Shown here piece by piece: positions 47,289 through 57,237 of a stretch of 64,000 bases of DNA; within the stretch, counting starts at the first letter, position 1; each line of letters begins with the position of its first letter. Position numbers and translations under genes: made by a program. The stretch is from the NCBI GenBank assembly GCA_902776765.1, contig CACYRP010000006.1:1-64000 (forward strand), in the 5' to 3' direction. Origin of the DNA: Fibrobacter succinogenes. GTDB taxonomy: Bacteria; Fibrobacterota; Fibrobacteria; Fibrobacterales; Fibrobacteraceae. The notes below the pieces were generated by a model. The model searched no databases. It saw only the letters and a list, made by a program, of their open reading frames with translations, and was not told where the DNA came from.

Positions 47289-48731
47289 ATGGATTCGGTT
47301 ATTACTTTTATCAAGGAATTTATCACGCTGTTTTCTGAAATGGCGCCGTTCCTTTTGCTCGGTTTTTTGCTTGCTGGCATTCTCCATGTGTGGGTGCCGA
47401 ATCATGTGTATGTGCCTAAAATTTCGAAGCCCACCTTTAAATCGGTGTTGTGGGCTGCGCTGTTTGGTGTGCCGCTTCCGATTTGCAGTTGCGGCGTGAT
47501 TCCGACGTCGATTGCGCTTAGGCGCGAGGGTGCGAGCAAGGGCGCTAGCGTGAGTTTTTTGATTTCGACGCCTGCGACGGGTGTGGATTCTATTTTGGCA
47601 ACGTATTCCTTGCTGGGGCTTCCGTTTGCAATTTTGCGCCCGATTGCCGCTTTTGTAACGGCTATGTTTGGCGGTGTCTTGACAAACATTGTTTCACGTG
47701 GCGAAGCGGATGGTGTTGCCGTTGTTGCGCATAAAGAATCGCACGACCATGAGCATGAACATTGTGAATGTGGCGCTTCGGCGTGCTCGGCAGAATGTGC
47801 GGATCTCTCTGAAAATTCAAAAAAATCTTTTGTTCGTAAAATCGGCGAAACTATTGAATATGGCCTTGTCAATATGGTCGGCGATGTAAGCAAGTGGCTT
47901 ATGATTGGGCTTTTGCTTGGGGCGTTGATTTCTGCATTTGTTCCCAATGAACTGTTCCTTGCGTTGCGTGAATATCCGATTCTTTGCATGGTCTGTGTGT
48001 TACTCTTGGCCATGCCGATGTACACGTGTGCGACTGGTTCTATTCCGCTTGCGCTTGCGCTTGTGGCGAAGGGAATTACACCGGGTGCTGCTCTTGTGCT
48101 TTTGATGGCTGGGCCTGCAACGAGCATTGCTTCTATGCTTGTGGTGGGTAAGGCGTTTGGCAAGAGAACGCTTGCGGCTTACTTGTTCTCGATTGCGTTT
48201 GGTGCGATGTTCTTTGGATTTATCGTCGATACGTTCTTTATGGATACGTTCCTTACAGCGATGCTTCCGCATGGTTCTGCGGAATGCCATGGACATGGAG
48301 CTTTAGGCGTATTCGATTATGTTTGTGCGGGCTTGCTTGCGGCTTTCATGATTTATGCGAAGTTTGCTCACAAAGGTTGCGACGGGCATTGTGGTTGCGG
48401 TTGCTGCGACGAACACGACCACTGCGATTGCGATCACGACCATGATGAAGAGCATGAACATTGCCATTGCTGTCACGAGCATGACGAAGAACATGATCAT
48501 GACCATCACGAATACCGTTCTGAACCGGCGTCAAAAACTTACCGCGTGAACGGCATGAGTTGCAGCCATTGCAAATCGTGTGTCGAAAAGGCTGCGTTTG
48601 CGTTAGAAGGTGTTGTTTTTGCGGTGGCGAATGTCGCAAAAAAAGAACTCGTCATCGAGGGTTCCGTTGACGAGTCTGCGTTGAAAACTGCAATTGAAGA
48701 AGCCGGTTTTGAGTTCGGCGGTGAAATTTAG
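47289..48731 (+). CDS. SO_0444-family Cu/Zn efflux permease with C-terminal HMA domain
   Basis: The 480-residue protein has an ArsP/DUF318-type permease core with about eight helices and CSCG at residues 66-69 (GVPLPICSCGVIPTSIALRR). A His/Cys-rich loop occupies 151-170, a dense His/Asp/Cys stretch 361-409, then an HMA domain (YRVNGMSCSHCKSCVEKAAF, metal motif at 422-428). The layout matches SO_0444 Cu/Zn exporters. The His-rich region may collect metal before export. Co-transcribed with the upstream ArsR repressor. Confidence 0.88.
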   Translation: MDSVITFIKEFITLFSEMAPFLLLGFLLAGILHVWVPNHVYVPKISKPTFKSVLWAALFGVPLPICSCGVIPTSIALRREGASKGASVSFLISTPATGVDSILATYSLLGLPFAILRPIAAFVTAMFGGVLTNIVSRGEADGVAVVAHKESHDHEHEHCECGASACSAECADLSENSKKSFVRKIGETIEYGLVNMVGDVSKWLMIGLLLGALISAFVPNELFLALREYPILCMVCVLLLAMPMYTCATGSIPLALALVAKGITPGAALVLLMAGPATSIASMLVVGKAFGKRTLAAYLFSIAFGAMFFGFIVDTFFMDTFLTAMLPHGSAECHGHGALGVFDYVCAGLLAAFMIYAKFAHKGCDGHCGCGCCDEHDHCDCDHDHDEEHEHCHCCHEHDEEHDHDHHEYRSEPASKTYRVNGMSCSHCKSCVEKAAFALEGVVFAVANVAKKELVIEGSVDESALKTAIEEAGFEFGGEI

Positions 48732-48757
48732 CTCCAGAATGACACGGCACAATTCAA

Positions 48758-49750
48758 TTAAAATTTGCGTTCCCAGCTGAAGCCGATGCTATCAAAATAC
48801 CATTCGCGTCCAGTCTGTAAAAGGTGAGGTTCTTCCTCGCCTTTTTCGTGGTCGGTGGCAAAGCTTCTACGGCTTCCGATGATAGCCGCAATGGTGAGCG
48901 AGTTTGTCTTGTTTATCGCGAGTCTTGCAAGGATGTTTAACTCGACTGTCATGAATTTGCCAAAGGTGTCGGCGTAGTCACCAAAGTCTTTTTTGCTATA
49001 GTTCCCGTACATGTCGGCCATGACTCCGATCAAGTCTACGAATTTTGGCATCTGGTAACCGAGCAAGGCAATGAATTCGTAGCCAAGTCCGTTGGCGTAT
49101 CCTTCGGTTGTCTGCCATGCCCATAACTCTCCTTTCTTGAGGCCAGTGATACCTTTGTAAATCATCTGGTAATTGGCGAGCATTAAAACATGTGTCCAGT
49201 CGCCTTCAAAAATTTCACCCGTATCGAATTGGAATGTGGCACCGACCCAATGCTCATGATAGTAGTGAGCAAATGGCGTTAGGTTTTTATAGGTGTTGCC
49301 GTTGTATTTGCAGAAGCCTTCGAAACCGAGCATGTTCCAGCCGGAGCCTATACTTGCACCCGCGTCAAAAACGAGAAACGGAAGTGGTGTAAATGAAACA
49401 CTTGCAATGGGTCGAATGCTCAGTGGCGAAATTTCGAGTGATCCGTTCAGTTCAATATTCGCTCCTGATAGGAGTTCGCTTTGGCCGAGCGGCGTAGGTA
49501 TCGTGTAGGTTGATTTCCATGTAGCTTTAGCGAGAATCCCATCAATAGGGCCTGTTATTTTGGCAAAGTGGTCGCCACCTTTTTGGTAGTCGCTTTTAGG
49601 GTAATAGGCTGCATCGACTGTGAGCGTGTGCGAAAAACCTTTTGCCTCTTCAGCATGAGCAGAACATATAATGGCTGAGCCTGCAACGGCGCAAATTGTG
49701 GTCGCGCGCGTCGCACCTTTGAAGAAAGAATAAAAAAGAGAATTTTTCAT
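48758..49750 (-). CDS. Outer-membrane barrel protein of unknown function
   Basis: The 330-residue protein has a signal peptide ending ICSAHAEE. Repeated amphipathic strands follow (FSHTLTVDAAYYPKSDY, IRPIASVSFTPLPFLVFDAG, FVDLIGVMADMYGNYSKK), with terminal FSWERKF ending in Phe, as expected for a BamA substrate. Convergent with the metal exporter. No specific family. Confidence 0.7.
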   Translation of the reverse strand: MKNSLFYSFFKGATRATTICAVAGSAIICSAHAEEAKGFSHTLTVDAAYYPKSDYQKGGDHFAKITGPIDGILAKATWKSTYTIPTPLGQSELLSGANIELNGSLEISPLSIRPIASVSFTPLPFLVFDAGASIGSGWNMLGFEGFCKYNGNTYKNLTPFAHYYHEHWVGATFQFDTGEIFEGDWTHVLMLANYQMIYKGITGLKKGELWAWQTTEGYANGLGYEFIALLGYQMPKFVDLIGVMADMYGNYSKKDFGDYADTFGKFMTVELNILARLAINKTNSLTIAAIIGSRRSFATDHEKGEEEPHLLQTGREWYFDSIGFSWERKF

Positions 49751-49777
49751 ACCAACATCCTCTTTTTGTAATATAAT

Positions 49778-52396
49778 CTAAACTTCGCCGATGCGTGCTA
49801 ATTTTATTAACGGCATGCCTGCTTCGCGACTTTCATCAAGATTCACCGTAAAATCAATGCTCCAATCGTTAAACCCTTCTTCGTCTTGCAGCATTTGCTG
49901 GATCTGCATGATATTGCCTTCGTAAGTGACGATGGTGTGAGCTAGCGCACGTCCTTCCACGTCCATGCGGAATCTGTGATGTTCGGCTGTGTAGGCTGCC
50001 ATGATTTCTAGCAATCGCTTTTCGGTCCATGGCGTGCCTTCGGTATCCGCTAAAAGTTCGCCTTCGGCAAGATCGTCGGCAAGGCTGTCCAAAACATCGG
50101 TGAAGTCTTGCTTTTGCAAACTCATCATAATCTGGAAAATGCGCTGACGCACCATGTTGAGGAATCGCTTCTTGTCGTAGGTGATGTCGGCGGCGGCCTT
50201 GTCTGCACCAAACGCCTTTTCGGCTTCGTCTTCGGCAGTTCCTGCGTCCAAACGTTTCTGGTAATCTTCCGGGTGCGCCATCTTTTCCCATTCTTCCAAG
50301 AGGCTCGAGTCCACGCGGCGAATCATTTCGCCGAGGTAATCTTGCATTTCCAAAAGTTCTTCGTTCTTGTAGCCGTCGGGCACGGTCTGCGAAAGTACCT
50401 TGTAAACGCCGTTCAAGTGGCGCAACAAAATCGCTTCCATGCGTTGCAAATTGTACTGCTTCACGTAGCCGCTGAACGTGCTGAAGTTTTCGAACATCTC
50501 GCGCACAATGGATTTGGGCTCAATGTTTTCATCGACCCACGGGTGGATATCGGCAAATGCATCGAACGTGTCGTAAATAAAATCGCGCAGCGGCTTCGGA
50601 TATTCGACTTTTTCAAGTTCTTCAAGGCGTTGGTTGTATTCCATGCCTTGCGCTTTGAGCTCGTTCATGCGTGCATCGCGGGCCTTGCTTTGCTGGATGC
50701 GCAAAATGGCATCAGGATTTTCAAGGATGCTTTCGCACAAGGTAATAACGTCAAGCGCGTACTCCGGACTGTCGCGGTCAAGCTTCGGGAGTGTGTCCAG
50801 CAAGTAAAGCGAAAGCGGCTGGTTCATGGAAAAGTCGTCTTGCAAGTCCATATTCACGCGCAAGTGACTGTAGCCCGGCGCTACGGCAGGCACGAATTCG
50901 ATAATTTTTTTTTCGACGAGGCTCTTGAACAAGAGGAATGCGCGGTGCTGCAATTGTTTTTTGCTGGCGGCACTTTCGTGGCAATCCTTCAAGAGATTGC
51001 GCATGGCGCGGCAGCCGTCTGTCGGGCGACTCAGGATGTTCAAAAGCATCCCGTGGTTTACTTGGAAACTCGACGTGAGCGGTTCCGGTGCTGAATCTAT
51101 CAAGCGTTTGAACGTGTTTTCATCGAACGGGATGTAACCATGTTCAGGCGGCTTCCTCTTTTGGAACTTCTTCCCGGTGGTGCGTGATTTTGCTTCGAGC
51201 TTGAGGTTTTCAATGACGTGCTCTGGCGCCTGTGCGACAACGTAACCGACATTGTCGAAACCTTTACGGCCTGCGCGACCTGCAATCTGGTGGAAATCGC
51301 GAGCGGTTAAAATGGCTGTCTTGTCACCGCTGTACTTGCAGAGCTGTGTAAAGAGCACTGTGCGGATAGGAACGTTCACACCCACGCCGAGCGTGTCCGT
51401 GCCGCAAATGACTTTAAGCAAACCTTGTTGTGCCAACTTCTCGCAAAGGATGCGGTACTTGGGCAAAAGCCCTGCGTGGTGGATCCCAATGCCCTGCTTG
51501 AGCCAGCGCTTGACATCGGGGCCATACGGGCTTGAAAAACGGACTTCTTTAATCGCTTCGTTAATCTTGACTTTTTCTTCTTTGGTGCAAAGGTCAAGGC
51601 TCATGAAATTCTGTGCGTTGCTTGCCGCTGCTGCCTGTGTAAAGTGGACAACGTAAACGGGAGCCTTGCCTTCGTTCACGAGCTTTTGCACTTCTGCCGA
51701 AATTTCTGTGGTGCTGTAGCTAAAGTCTAGCGGCACCGGGCGCTGCGTTGAGCGGACCGTTACAGATTCTCGACCCGTGTGCTTAGTCATGTCGCGTTCG
51801 AAAAATTCAGTAGCACCGACTGTAGCGCTCATCAAAAGGAATCGCGATTGCGGGAGCGTCAAAAGCGGAACTTGCCAGGCGACACCGCGTTCTCGGTCGG
51901 AGTAGTAATGGAATTCATCCATCACGATGTCCGTGATGGTGAGCGCTTCGCCTTCGCAAAGCGCCATGTTCGAAAGAATTTCTGCTGTGCAGCAGATGAT
52001 GGGCGCGTCGCGGTTGACGGTTGCATCGCCGGTAGAAAGCCCCACGTTCTCGGCTCCGAATTCCTTGCAAAGCGCCATCCACTTTTCGTTTACGAGCGCC
52101 TTGATGGGGCATGTGTAAACGCTTCGGCGACCATGCACGAGGCTATCGAAATGGAGAGCAAGCGCGACCATGGATTTTCCGCTTCCGGTCGGCGTATTCA
52201 AAATGACGTTCTTGCCATCTAAAAGTTCTAGAATCGCTTCTTCTTGCGCGGGGTATAACGTTGTCCCACGGGCTTCGGCCCACGCCATAAATTGTTCTAA
52301 AACGTCTTCGGATGAAATATTGGAACGCTGTCCGTTGACCTTTTCGAGAAGTTCATTCAAAAAATCTTTGAGAATACGCTTGTTTTGCTCTGCCAT
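49778..52396 (-). CDS. Ski2-like DEAD/DEAH-box helicase with DUF3516
   Basis: The 872-residue protein from [20 protein letters not shown]. Helicase motifs: TPTGSGKS (I), [11 protein letters not shown] (Ia), MDEFHYYSD (II, DEFH form), LLMSATVG (III), [20 protein letters not shown] (IV-V region), [10 protein letters not shown] and [10 protein letters not shown] (VI). The C-terminal ~450 residues match the DUF3516 extension seen in actinobacterial Ski2-like helicases. It probably remodels structured RNA. No Shine-Dalgarno: TATCTT lies nine bases before the ATG with TTGAAC 18 bp further upstream, so leaderless transcription is likely. Divergent from rmlA. Confidence 0.88.
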   Translation of the reverse strand: MAEQNKRILKDFLNELLEKVNGQRSNISSEDVLEQFMAWAEARGTTLYPAQEEAILELLDGKNVILNTPTGSGKSMVALALHFDSLVHGRRSVYTCPIKALVNEKWMALCKEFGAENVGLSTGDATVNRDAPIICCTAEILSNMALCEGEALTITDIVMDEFHYYSDRERGVAWQVPLLTLPQSRFLLMSATVGATEFFERDMTKHTGRESVTVRSTQRPVPLDFSYSTTEISAEVQKLVNEGKAPVYVVHFTQAAAASNAQNFMSLDLCTKEEKVKINEAIKEVRFSSPYGPDVKRWLKQGIGIHHAGLLPKYRILCEKLAQQGLLKVICGTDTLGVGVNVPIRTVLFTQLCKYSGDKTAILTARDFHQIAGRAGRKGFDNVGYVVAQAPEHVIENLKLEAKSRTTGKKFQKRKPPEHGYIPFDENTFKRLIDSAPEPLTSSFQVNHGMLLNILSRPTDGCRAMRNLLKDCHESAASKKQLQHRAFLLFKSLVEKKIIEFVPAVAPGYSHLRVNMDLQDDFSMNQPLSLYLLDTLPKLDRDSPEYALDVITLCESILENPDAILRIQQSKARDARMNELKAQGMEYNQRLEELEKVEYPKPLRDFIYDTFDAFADIHPWVDENIEPKSIVREMFENFSTFSGYVKQYNLQRMEAILLRHLNGVYKVLSQTVPDGYKNEELLEMQDYLGEMIRRVDSSLLEEWEKMAHPEDYQKRLDAGTAEDEAEKAFGADKAAADITYDKKRFLNMVRQRIFQIMMSLQKQDFTDVLDSLADDLAEGELLADTEGTPWTEKRLLEIMAAYTAEHHRFRMDVEGRALAHTIVTYEGNIMQIQQMLQDEEGFNDWSIDFTVNLDESREAGMPLIKLARIGEV

Positions 52397-52405
52397 AATG
52401 GTCCA

Positions 52406-52435
52406 AAGATAACTTTTTGAAATTGAAGTGTTCAA
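52406..52435 (-). promoter_or_regulatory. Promoter of the helicase gene
   Basis: On the minus strand TTGAAC, 18-bp spacer, TATCTT (52411-52406), nine bases before the ATG at 52396. Confidence 0.45.
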
Positions 52436-52467
52436 AGTTTGCTATTTTCGCAGTAAGGAGATTTGTT

Positions 52468-53355
52468 ATGAAAGGAATCGTTCTCGCTGGGGGCTCCGGC
52501 ACGCGTTTGTATCCGCTCACGATGGTCACATCGAAGCAGCTTTTGCCGGTTTACGACAAGCCGATGATTTATTACCCGCTTTCGACACTCATGTTGGCGG
52601 GCATTCGTGACATTCTCATTATTTCGACACCGACGGATTTGCCTAATTTTGAACGTCTCCTTGGCGACGGCTCTGCCATGGGCCTCAACTTGAGTTACAA
52701 GGTGCAACCGAGCCCGGACGGACTTGCCCAGGCATTTATTCTTGGTGAAGAATTTATCGGTAACGATTGCTGCGCGATGGTGCTTGGCGATAACATCTTC
52801 TACGGAAACGGTTTTAGCCCGCTTTTGAAAGCTGCCGTCAAGAATGCCGAACAGAATGGCCGTGCCAGTGTTTTCGGTTACTATGTCGAAGACCCAGAAC
52901 GCTTTGGCGTTGTAGAATTTGATAAGAATGGCAAGGTTATTTCGGTGGAAGAAAAGCCGAAGGAACCGAAGAGCAATTACGCCATTACAGGTCTCTATTT
53001 CTACGACAATCGCGTTGCAAAATTTGCAAAGGCTCAAAAACCGAGCGCTCGTGGCGAACTCGAAATTACAGACCTCAACAAGACATACCTCGACAACGGT
53101 GAACTCGACGTGAAGCTCCTCGGCCGCGGTTTTGCGTGGCTCGATACCGGTACGATGGATAGCCTCATCGAAGCGGGCGAGTTCGTGAAGATGGTCGAAA
53201 ACCGCCAAGGCATCCAAATTTCAGCAATCGAAGAAATAGCCTACATCAATGGCTGGATTGACAAGGAAAAACTCTTGGAATCTGCCGCGAAGTATGGCAA
53301 ATCCCCTTACGGACAACACCTCAAGAAGGTTGCCGAAGGTAAAATTCATTACTAA
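52468..53355 (+). CDS. rmlA: Glucose-1-phosphate thymidylyltransferase
   Basis: The 295-residue protein reads [75 protein letters not shown] and [20 protein letters not shown], all RmlA signatures. It makes dTDP-glucose from dTTP and glucose-1-phosphate, the first step to dTDP-L-rhamnose. AAGGAG precedes the ATG. rmlB and rmlC follow but are separated by a lipoprotein gene; rmlD is not in the window. Confidence 0.97.
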   Translation: MKGIVLAGGSGTRLYPLTMVTSKQLLPVYDKPMIYYPLSTLMLAGIRDILIISTPTDLPNFERLLGDGSAMGLNLSYKVQPSPDGLAQAFILGEEFIGNDCCAMVLGDNIFYGNGFSPLLKAAVKNAEQNGRASVFGYYVEDPERFGVVEFDKNGKVISVEEKPKEPKSNYAITGLYFYDNRVAKFAKAQKPSARGELEITDLNKTYLDNGELDVKLLGRGFAWLDTGTMDSLIEAGEFVKMVENRQGIQISAIEEIAYINGWIDKEKLLESAAKYGKSPYGQHLKKVAEGKIHY

Positions 53356-53376
53356 TTAAATGGCTGAACTTAGAAA

Positions 53377-53405
53377 CGTCATCCTGACGCGAGGAAGGAT
53401 TCCGT
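53377..53405. repeat. Dispersed intergenic repeat
   Basis: CGTCATCCTGACGCGAGGAA and following GGATTCCG, of the GTCATCC-type family. Confidence 0.5.
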
Positions 53406-53445
53406 AAAATTATTAGGTAGTTAGTTGTAAAAAATAGATAGTGAT

Positions 53446-53480
53446 GCCCCGCCGCTTTTTATGGCAGGGCTTTTTTTTTT
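53446..53480 (+). terminator. Terminator of rmlA
   Basis: GCCCCGCC, GCTTTTTAT loop, GGCAGGGC, then T10. Confidence 0.85.
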
Positions 53481-53949
53481 GTATGTTATATGTTGTAAGT
53501 AAAATTTTGTTAAATATTGACAGTATTTTTCTTTTTTTTTATGACTTTGTCTTTACAACTTTATTTAAGATTGTTATATTTTGTGCAGAATTTTCTTTAA
53601 AAAGAAGAAAATGATGGGAAAAATACTTTATCAGCCACTATTCTGATGGAAAAAAGAAAGTGGTTGGGTGTTTGTTTTTAGACATTTGAATTTTTTTTTT
53701 ATTAAGAATACTCGATTTGCTTAATCGAGTAGTTTTAGGTGTTTGTGCTAAACGGAAAAAAGTGTATAGAATGTTAATTTATGGTTAAGTATTTGTTTTG
53801 TGTGGTTTTTGTAATAAATTTTATATGTAAACTGTAGTTTGTAAAAATAAATTTCCTTAAATTTGTGTGTTTTTGTGTTACTTTGCTATTGCAGATAAAA
53901 AATTAATAGTTTATCTTGTAGGCAACTTTTTTAACAAAAGGAGATAAAA
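53481..53949. other. Very AT-rich 470-bp region upstream of a lipoprotein gene
   Basis: No reliable gene. Contains an inverted repeat ACTCGATT-TGCTT-AATCGAGT (53710-53730) that may be an operator or weak hairpin, and a TTGACA (about 53517) with a poor -10. The long upstream region suggests regulated expression of the lipoprotein gene. Confidence 0.35.
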
Positions 53950-54654
53950 ATGAAAAAAGTTACTTTGTCAGCCGCTATTTTGGCTTTGTCTATGATGGGC
54001 TGCTCTGATGTAGGTCTGGACAACTCTGTTGCTTCTGCTCCGGCAAGTGAAGTGAAGAGCGAACAGTCTGGTAATCACTTGGCTAAATCGATTTACTATA
54101 ATTGGGGTTCTACCTATACTTATCTTTTCAATATGGATCCTGAGAATCCCTATAATGACGGCTATGGATTTTTTGCGACTGAAGAGGCGGGCATTGGATT
54201 TTCGGTGAAAACTATTATTGACCAAGATTGGGATGGCACTGAAGCGCAAGGTGAATTTATAATACATGGTGCTCCGTTTGCTCCAAGAACATTTTTTGCG
54301 GCTACCGGTCTTTTTTCTGATTGTTCATATAATGAACCCTATTATACTACCGCGAATTGCAAAGGGTTTGCAAATGTGGACTATGTGTATGATCCGCAAA
54401 ATGTAAATAAACTCTCTGCCGTAGTTACTTCACCTCGGAATCCCAGAGGGCAAAAACTTGCAAATGATAAGTTGAGCGGTGCAGTCTCTGTGTTTGTCGG
54501 TGTTTGGAATCAGAATTCACCTTATGAGCTTCCGCTGAAGGGGGCGACTTACCGTGGTCCGATATTCGATGGTGCAAATGGTGCTAAAAAGGCCCTTGCA
54601 ATTTATAGAAAGTATATTTGGCCTGTGGTTCGCGAAAAGTTGCTTTATGATTAA
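53950..54654 (+). CDS. Lipoprotein of unknown function
   Basis: The 234-residue protein has lipobox MMGC (MKKVTLSAAILALSMMGCSD), and AAGGAGATAAAA precedes the ATG. A ~25-residue Ser/Ala/Glu linker leads to a beta-rich domain (YYNWGSTYTYLFNMDPENPY, FTVKT-like strands, GAVSVFVGVWNQNSPYELPL). Two cysteines (DCSYNEPYYTTANC) probably pair. No family recognised. It interrupts the rml genes and has its own long upstream region and terminator. Confidence 0.7.
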   Translation: MKKVTLSAAILALSMMGCSDVGLDNSVASAPASEVKSEQSGNHLAKSIYYNWGSTYTYLFNMDPENPYNDGYGFFATEEAGIGFSVKTIIDQDWDGTEAQGEFIIHGAPFAPRTFFAATGLFSDCSYNEPYYTTANCKGFANVDYVYDPQNVNKLSAVVTSPRNPRGQKLANDKLSGAVSVFVGVWNQNSPYELPLKGATYRGPIFDGANGAKKALAIYRKYIWPVVREKLLYD

Positions 54655-54683
54655 TTCTAATTGCTAGACCTTTTATCTCAAGG

Positions 54684-54718
54684 AACTCGGCCTCTCGCCG
54701 GGTTCTTTTGCTTTTTTC
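54684..54718 (+). terminator. Rho-independent terminator
   Basis: AACTCGGC, CTCTC, GCCGGGTT followed by CTTTTGCTTTTTTC. Confidence 0.75.
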
Positions 54719-54791
54719 AGTAAGTTCTAAAATCGGCTAGCTGCAGCAAAACTGCACTTTTCTATATTTCTTTTGTAAATTGGAGAAATTC

Positions 54792-55928
54792 ATGAAACGT
54801 TCCATTGTGATTACTGGCGGGGCTGGCTTTATCGGAAGTCATGTCGTTCGTCTCTTTGTCAATAAGTATCCTGAATACAAGATTATCAATCTCGATAAGC
54901 TGACTTACGCGGGCAACCTTGCAAATCTCAAGGATGTTGAAAACAAGCCGAACTACAAGTTCGTGAAAATGGACATTTGCGATTTCGATGCGTTCTACAA
55001 GCTGATGCAAGATGAACATGTCGATGGCATTATCCATCTTGCTGCCGAAAGTCACGTGGATCGCTCCATCAAGGATCCGTTCACGTTCGCAAAGACGAAC
55101 GTCATGGGGACGCTTTCGCTTTTGCAGGCTGCCAAGCTCTATTGGGAATCGCTCCCCGAAAAGTACGAAGGCAAACGTTTCTACCACATCTCGACAGATG
55201 AAGTTTACGGTGCGCTCAAGATGAACCATCCGGAAGGCATTACGCCTCCGTTTACGACCACGGCTTCTAGCTCGGAACATCATTTGGCTTACGGTGACGA
55301 TTTCTTCTACGAAACGACGAAGTATACGCCGCATTCTCCGTATTCCGCTTCGAAGGCTGGCTCTGACCATTTCGTTCGTGCGTTCCATGACACTTACGGC
55401 ATGCCAACGATTGTCACGAACTGCTCCAACAACTACGGTCCGTACCAGTTCCCCGAAAAACTTATCCCGCTCTTCATCAACAACATCCGTCACAAGAAGC
55501 CGCTCCCAGTGTATGGCAAGGGTGAGAACGTTCGCGATTGGCTTTTTGTCGAAGATCACGCTCGCGCTATTGATGTGATTTTCCATAACGGAAAGATTGC
55601 CGAGACGTACAATATCGGTGGCTTCAACGAATGGAAGAACATAGACATCATTAAGGTTGTCATCAAGACGGTGGATAAGCTGCTCGGCCGTGCTGAAGGC
55701 GAAGACCTGAACCTCATCACTTACGTGACGGATCGCCTGGGTCACGATGCCCGCTATGCCATCGATTCCACCAAGCTCCAGAAGGAACTCGGCTGGGAAC
55801 CGTCGTTGCAGTTCGAAGAAGGTATCGAAAAGACGGTGCGCTGGTACCTCGACAACCAGGAATGGCTCGACAACATCACCAGCGGCGACTACGAAAAGTA
55901 TTACGAGACGATGTATAAGAATAGGTAA
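54792..55928 (+). CDS. rmlB: dTDP-glucose 4,6-dehydratase
   Basis: The 378-residue extended SDR has NAD-binding GGAGFIGSHVVRLF, KLTYAGNLANL, AAESHVDRSI, STDEVYGALK and the catalytic YSASKAGSDHFVRAF (Tyr and Lys), then NCSNNYGPYQFPEKLIPL and VEDHARAI. It converts dTDP-glucose to the 4-keto-6-deoxy sugar, the second step to dTDP-rhamnose. The chosen ATG follows GGAG. Confidence 0.97.
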   Translation: MKRSIVITGGAGFIGSHVVRLFVNKYPEYKIINLDKLTYAGNLANLKDVENKPNYKFVKMDICDFDAFYKLMQDEHVDGIIHLAAESHVDRSIKDPFTFAKTNVMGTLSLLQAAKLYWESLPEKYEGKRFYHISTDEVYGALKMNHPEGITPPFTTTASSSEHHLAYGDDFFYETTKYTPHSPYSASKAGSDHFVRAFHDTYGMPTIVTNCSNNYGPYQFPEKLIPLFINNIRHKKPLPVYGKGENVRDWLFVEDHARAIDVIFHNGKIAETYNIGGFNEWKNIDIIKVVIKTVDKLLGRAEGEDLNLITYVTDRLGHDARYAIDSTKLQKELGWEPSLQFEEGIEKTVRWYLDNQEWLDNITSGDYEKYYETMYKNR

Positions 55929-56080
55929 GAGGTGTGAGGTCGGGCTTTGCCCTTTGAGGTCGCGACATTCGTCGCTTTGAGTTATAGTTAGGCGGCAAAG
56001 CCGCGATTATTGATACTCATGCCTCAGAGGGAGCTATGCGACCGACCTCATTGCTCATAGCTGAAAAATCGGAGTTTTTT
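55929..56080. repeat. Compound palindromic element between rmlB and rmlC
   Basis: Outer arms TGAGGTCGG (55936-55944) and CCGACCTCA (56043-56051) enclose three small hairpins: GGGC-TTT-GCCC, GCGAC-ATTC-GTCGC and GCGGC-AAA-GCCGC (55993-56005). The last recurs inverted as GCCGC-AAA-GCGGC at 60005-60017. Confidence 0.55.
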
Positions 56081-56644
56081 ATGTCAAAGTTTAACTTTAT
56101 AGATACAGAAATTGAAGGTGTAAAAATCATCGAACCGACCGTGTTTGGCGATGCCCGCGGCTACTTTATGGAAACCTACAGCAAACGCGATTTTGCCGAA
56201 GGCGGTATCGACGTGGATTTTGTTCAGGATAACGAATCCCGTTCTCGCAAGGGCGTGCTCCGCGGTCTCCATTTCCAGAAACAGAATCCGCAAGGCAAAC
56301 TCGTCCGAGTAATCGAAGGTGAAGTCTTTGACGTGGCTGTGGACCTTCGCAAAAACAGCAAAACTTTTGGCAAGTGGGTTGGCGTGACTCTCTCTGCCGA
56401 AAACAAGAAGCAGTTCTACATTCCTGAAGGATTTGCTCACGGCTTTGTGGTGCTTTCTGAAACGGCGTCGTTTGTCTACAAGTGCACGCGCTTTTACGCT
56501 CCGGGTGACGAAGGTGGCCTGATGTGGAATGATCCGGAAATCGGAATCCAGTGGCCGGTGGGCGAGGGCTTTGAACCGCTTCTCTCCGAAAAGGATACCA
56601 AGAATCCGCTTCTGAAGGATCTCGGCTTCGCTTTTGACTTGTAG
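56081..56644 (+). CDS. rmlC: dTDP-4-dehydrorhamnose 3,5-epimerase
   Basis: The 187-residue cupin reads VFGDARGYFMETYSKRDFAE, FVQDNESRSRKGVLRGLHFQ (catalytic His in RGLHFQ), RVIEGEVFDVAVDLRKNS, FYIPEGFAHGFVVLSE and SFVYKCTRFY. It performs the third step to dTDP-L-rhamnose. GGAG six bases before the ATG. A 7-bp-period array follows 56 bp after the stop. Confidence 0.97.
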   Translation: MSKFNFIDTEIEGVKIIEPTVFGDARGYFMETYSKRDFAEGGIDVDFVQDNESRSRKGVLRGLHFQKQNPQGKLVRVIEGEVFDVAVDLRKNSKTFGKWVGVTLSAENKKQFYIPEGFAHGFVVLSETASFVYKCTRFYAPGDEGGLMWNDPEIGIQWPVGEGFEPLLSEKDTKNPLLKDLGFAFDL

Positions 56645-56699
56645 AGTCTCTGGTGCTGTTACTAGATGCTGGTTTCTTGAAAATGCGGTATTGACATTT

Positions 56700-56742
56700 C
56701 TAGTAACTAATAGCTAGTAACTAGTAACTCAGAACTATTAAC
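56700..56742. repeat. 7-bp-period array downstream of rmlC
   Basis: TAGTAAC, TAATAGC, TAGTAAC, TAGTAAC, TCAGAAC, TATTAAC: six units in register, the clearest array of the window. An inverted single unit GTTACTA lies at about 56658. Confidence 0.75.
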
Positions 56743-56773
56743 TTGGTTTTTATTTTGCTATTTTTTATTTACT

Positions 56774-57220
56774 ATGAAAAACATTCTTGTCGTTTGTACT
56801 GGAAACATCTGCCGCAGCCCAACTGGGGAATACCTTTTGAAAAAAGAACTTGGACCAGGCTTCAATGTGATGAGTGCTGGTCTTGGTGCTTTGGTTGATA
56901 ATCCCGCTCACGAAATTTCTCAGAAAATTGCCTTGCAACATGGCGTTGACATGAGTGCTCACAGGGCTCGCCAAATTAATTTGGATATCCTCAAATGGGC
57001 TGATTTGATTCTGGTGATGGAAAACGGACATAAAAAGGAACTTTTGCACAAATATCCGTGGCTCGAAGGTAAGGTGTTCCGCTATGGTGAATCTCACCAG
57101 GTCGATATTCCTGACCCGTACAGAAGGCCGGAAAATGCATTTGTCTTGGCGTGGAACTTTATTTCCAAGCTGACTCCGTATTGGGTTGAAAAGATTAGGC
57201 AAAGTGAAGCCGCAAAATAA
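56774..57220 (+). CDS. wzb: Low-molecular-weight protein-tyrosine phosphatase (Wzb-like)
   Basis: The 148-residue protein has the LMW-PTP P-loop CTGNICRSP (Cys8, Arg14) and general-acid loop DIPDPYRRP. It removes phosphate from tyrosine kinases that control polysaccharide chain length. It is 17 bp before the Wza-like gene, but no tyrosine autokinase (Wzc) is found between rmlC and pheS. Confidence 0.88.
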   Translation: MKNILVVCTGNICRSPTGEYLLKKELGPGFNVMSAGLGALVDNPAHEISQKIALQHGVDMSAHRARQINLDILKWADLILVMENGHKKELLHKYPWLEGKVFRYGESHQVDIPDPYRRPENAFVLAWNFISKLTPYWVEKIRQSEAAK

Positions 57221-57237
57221 TTATAAAAAGGAAACGT

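Noticed and set aside
53466-53613. 43-codon AT-rich frame after rmlA
   Set aside because: It begins in the T tract of the terminator region, has no Shine-Dalgarno and consists almost only of AT-rich codons.
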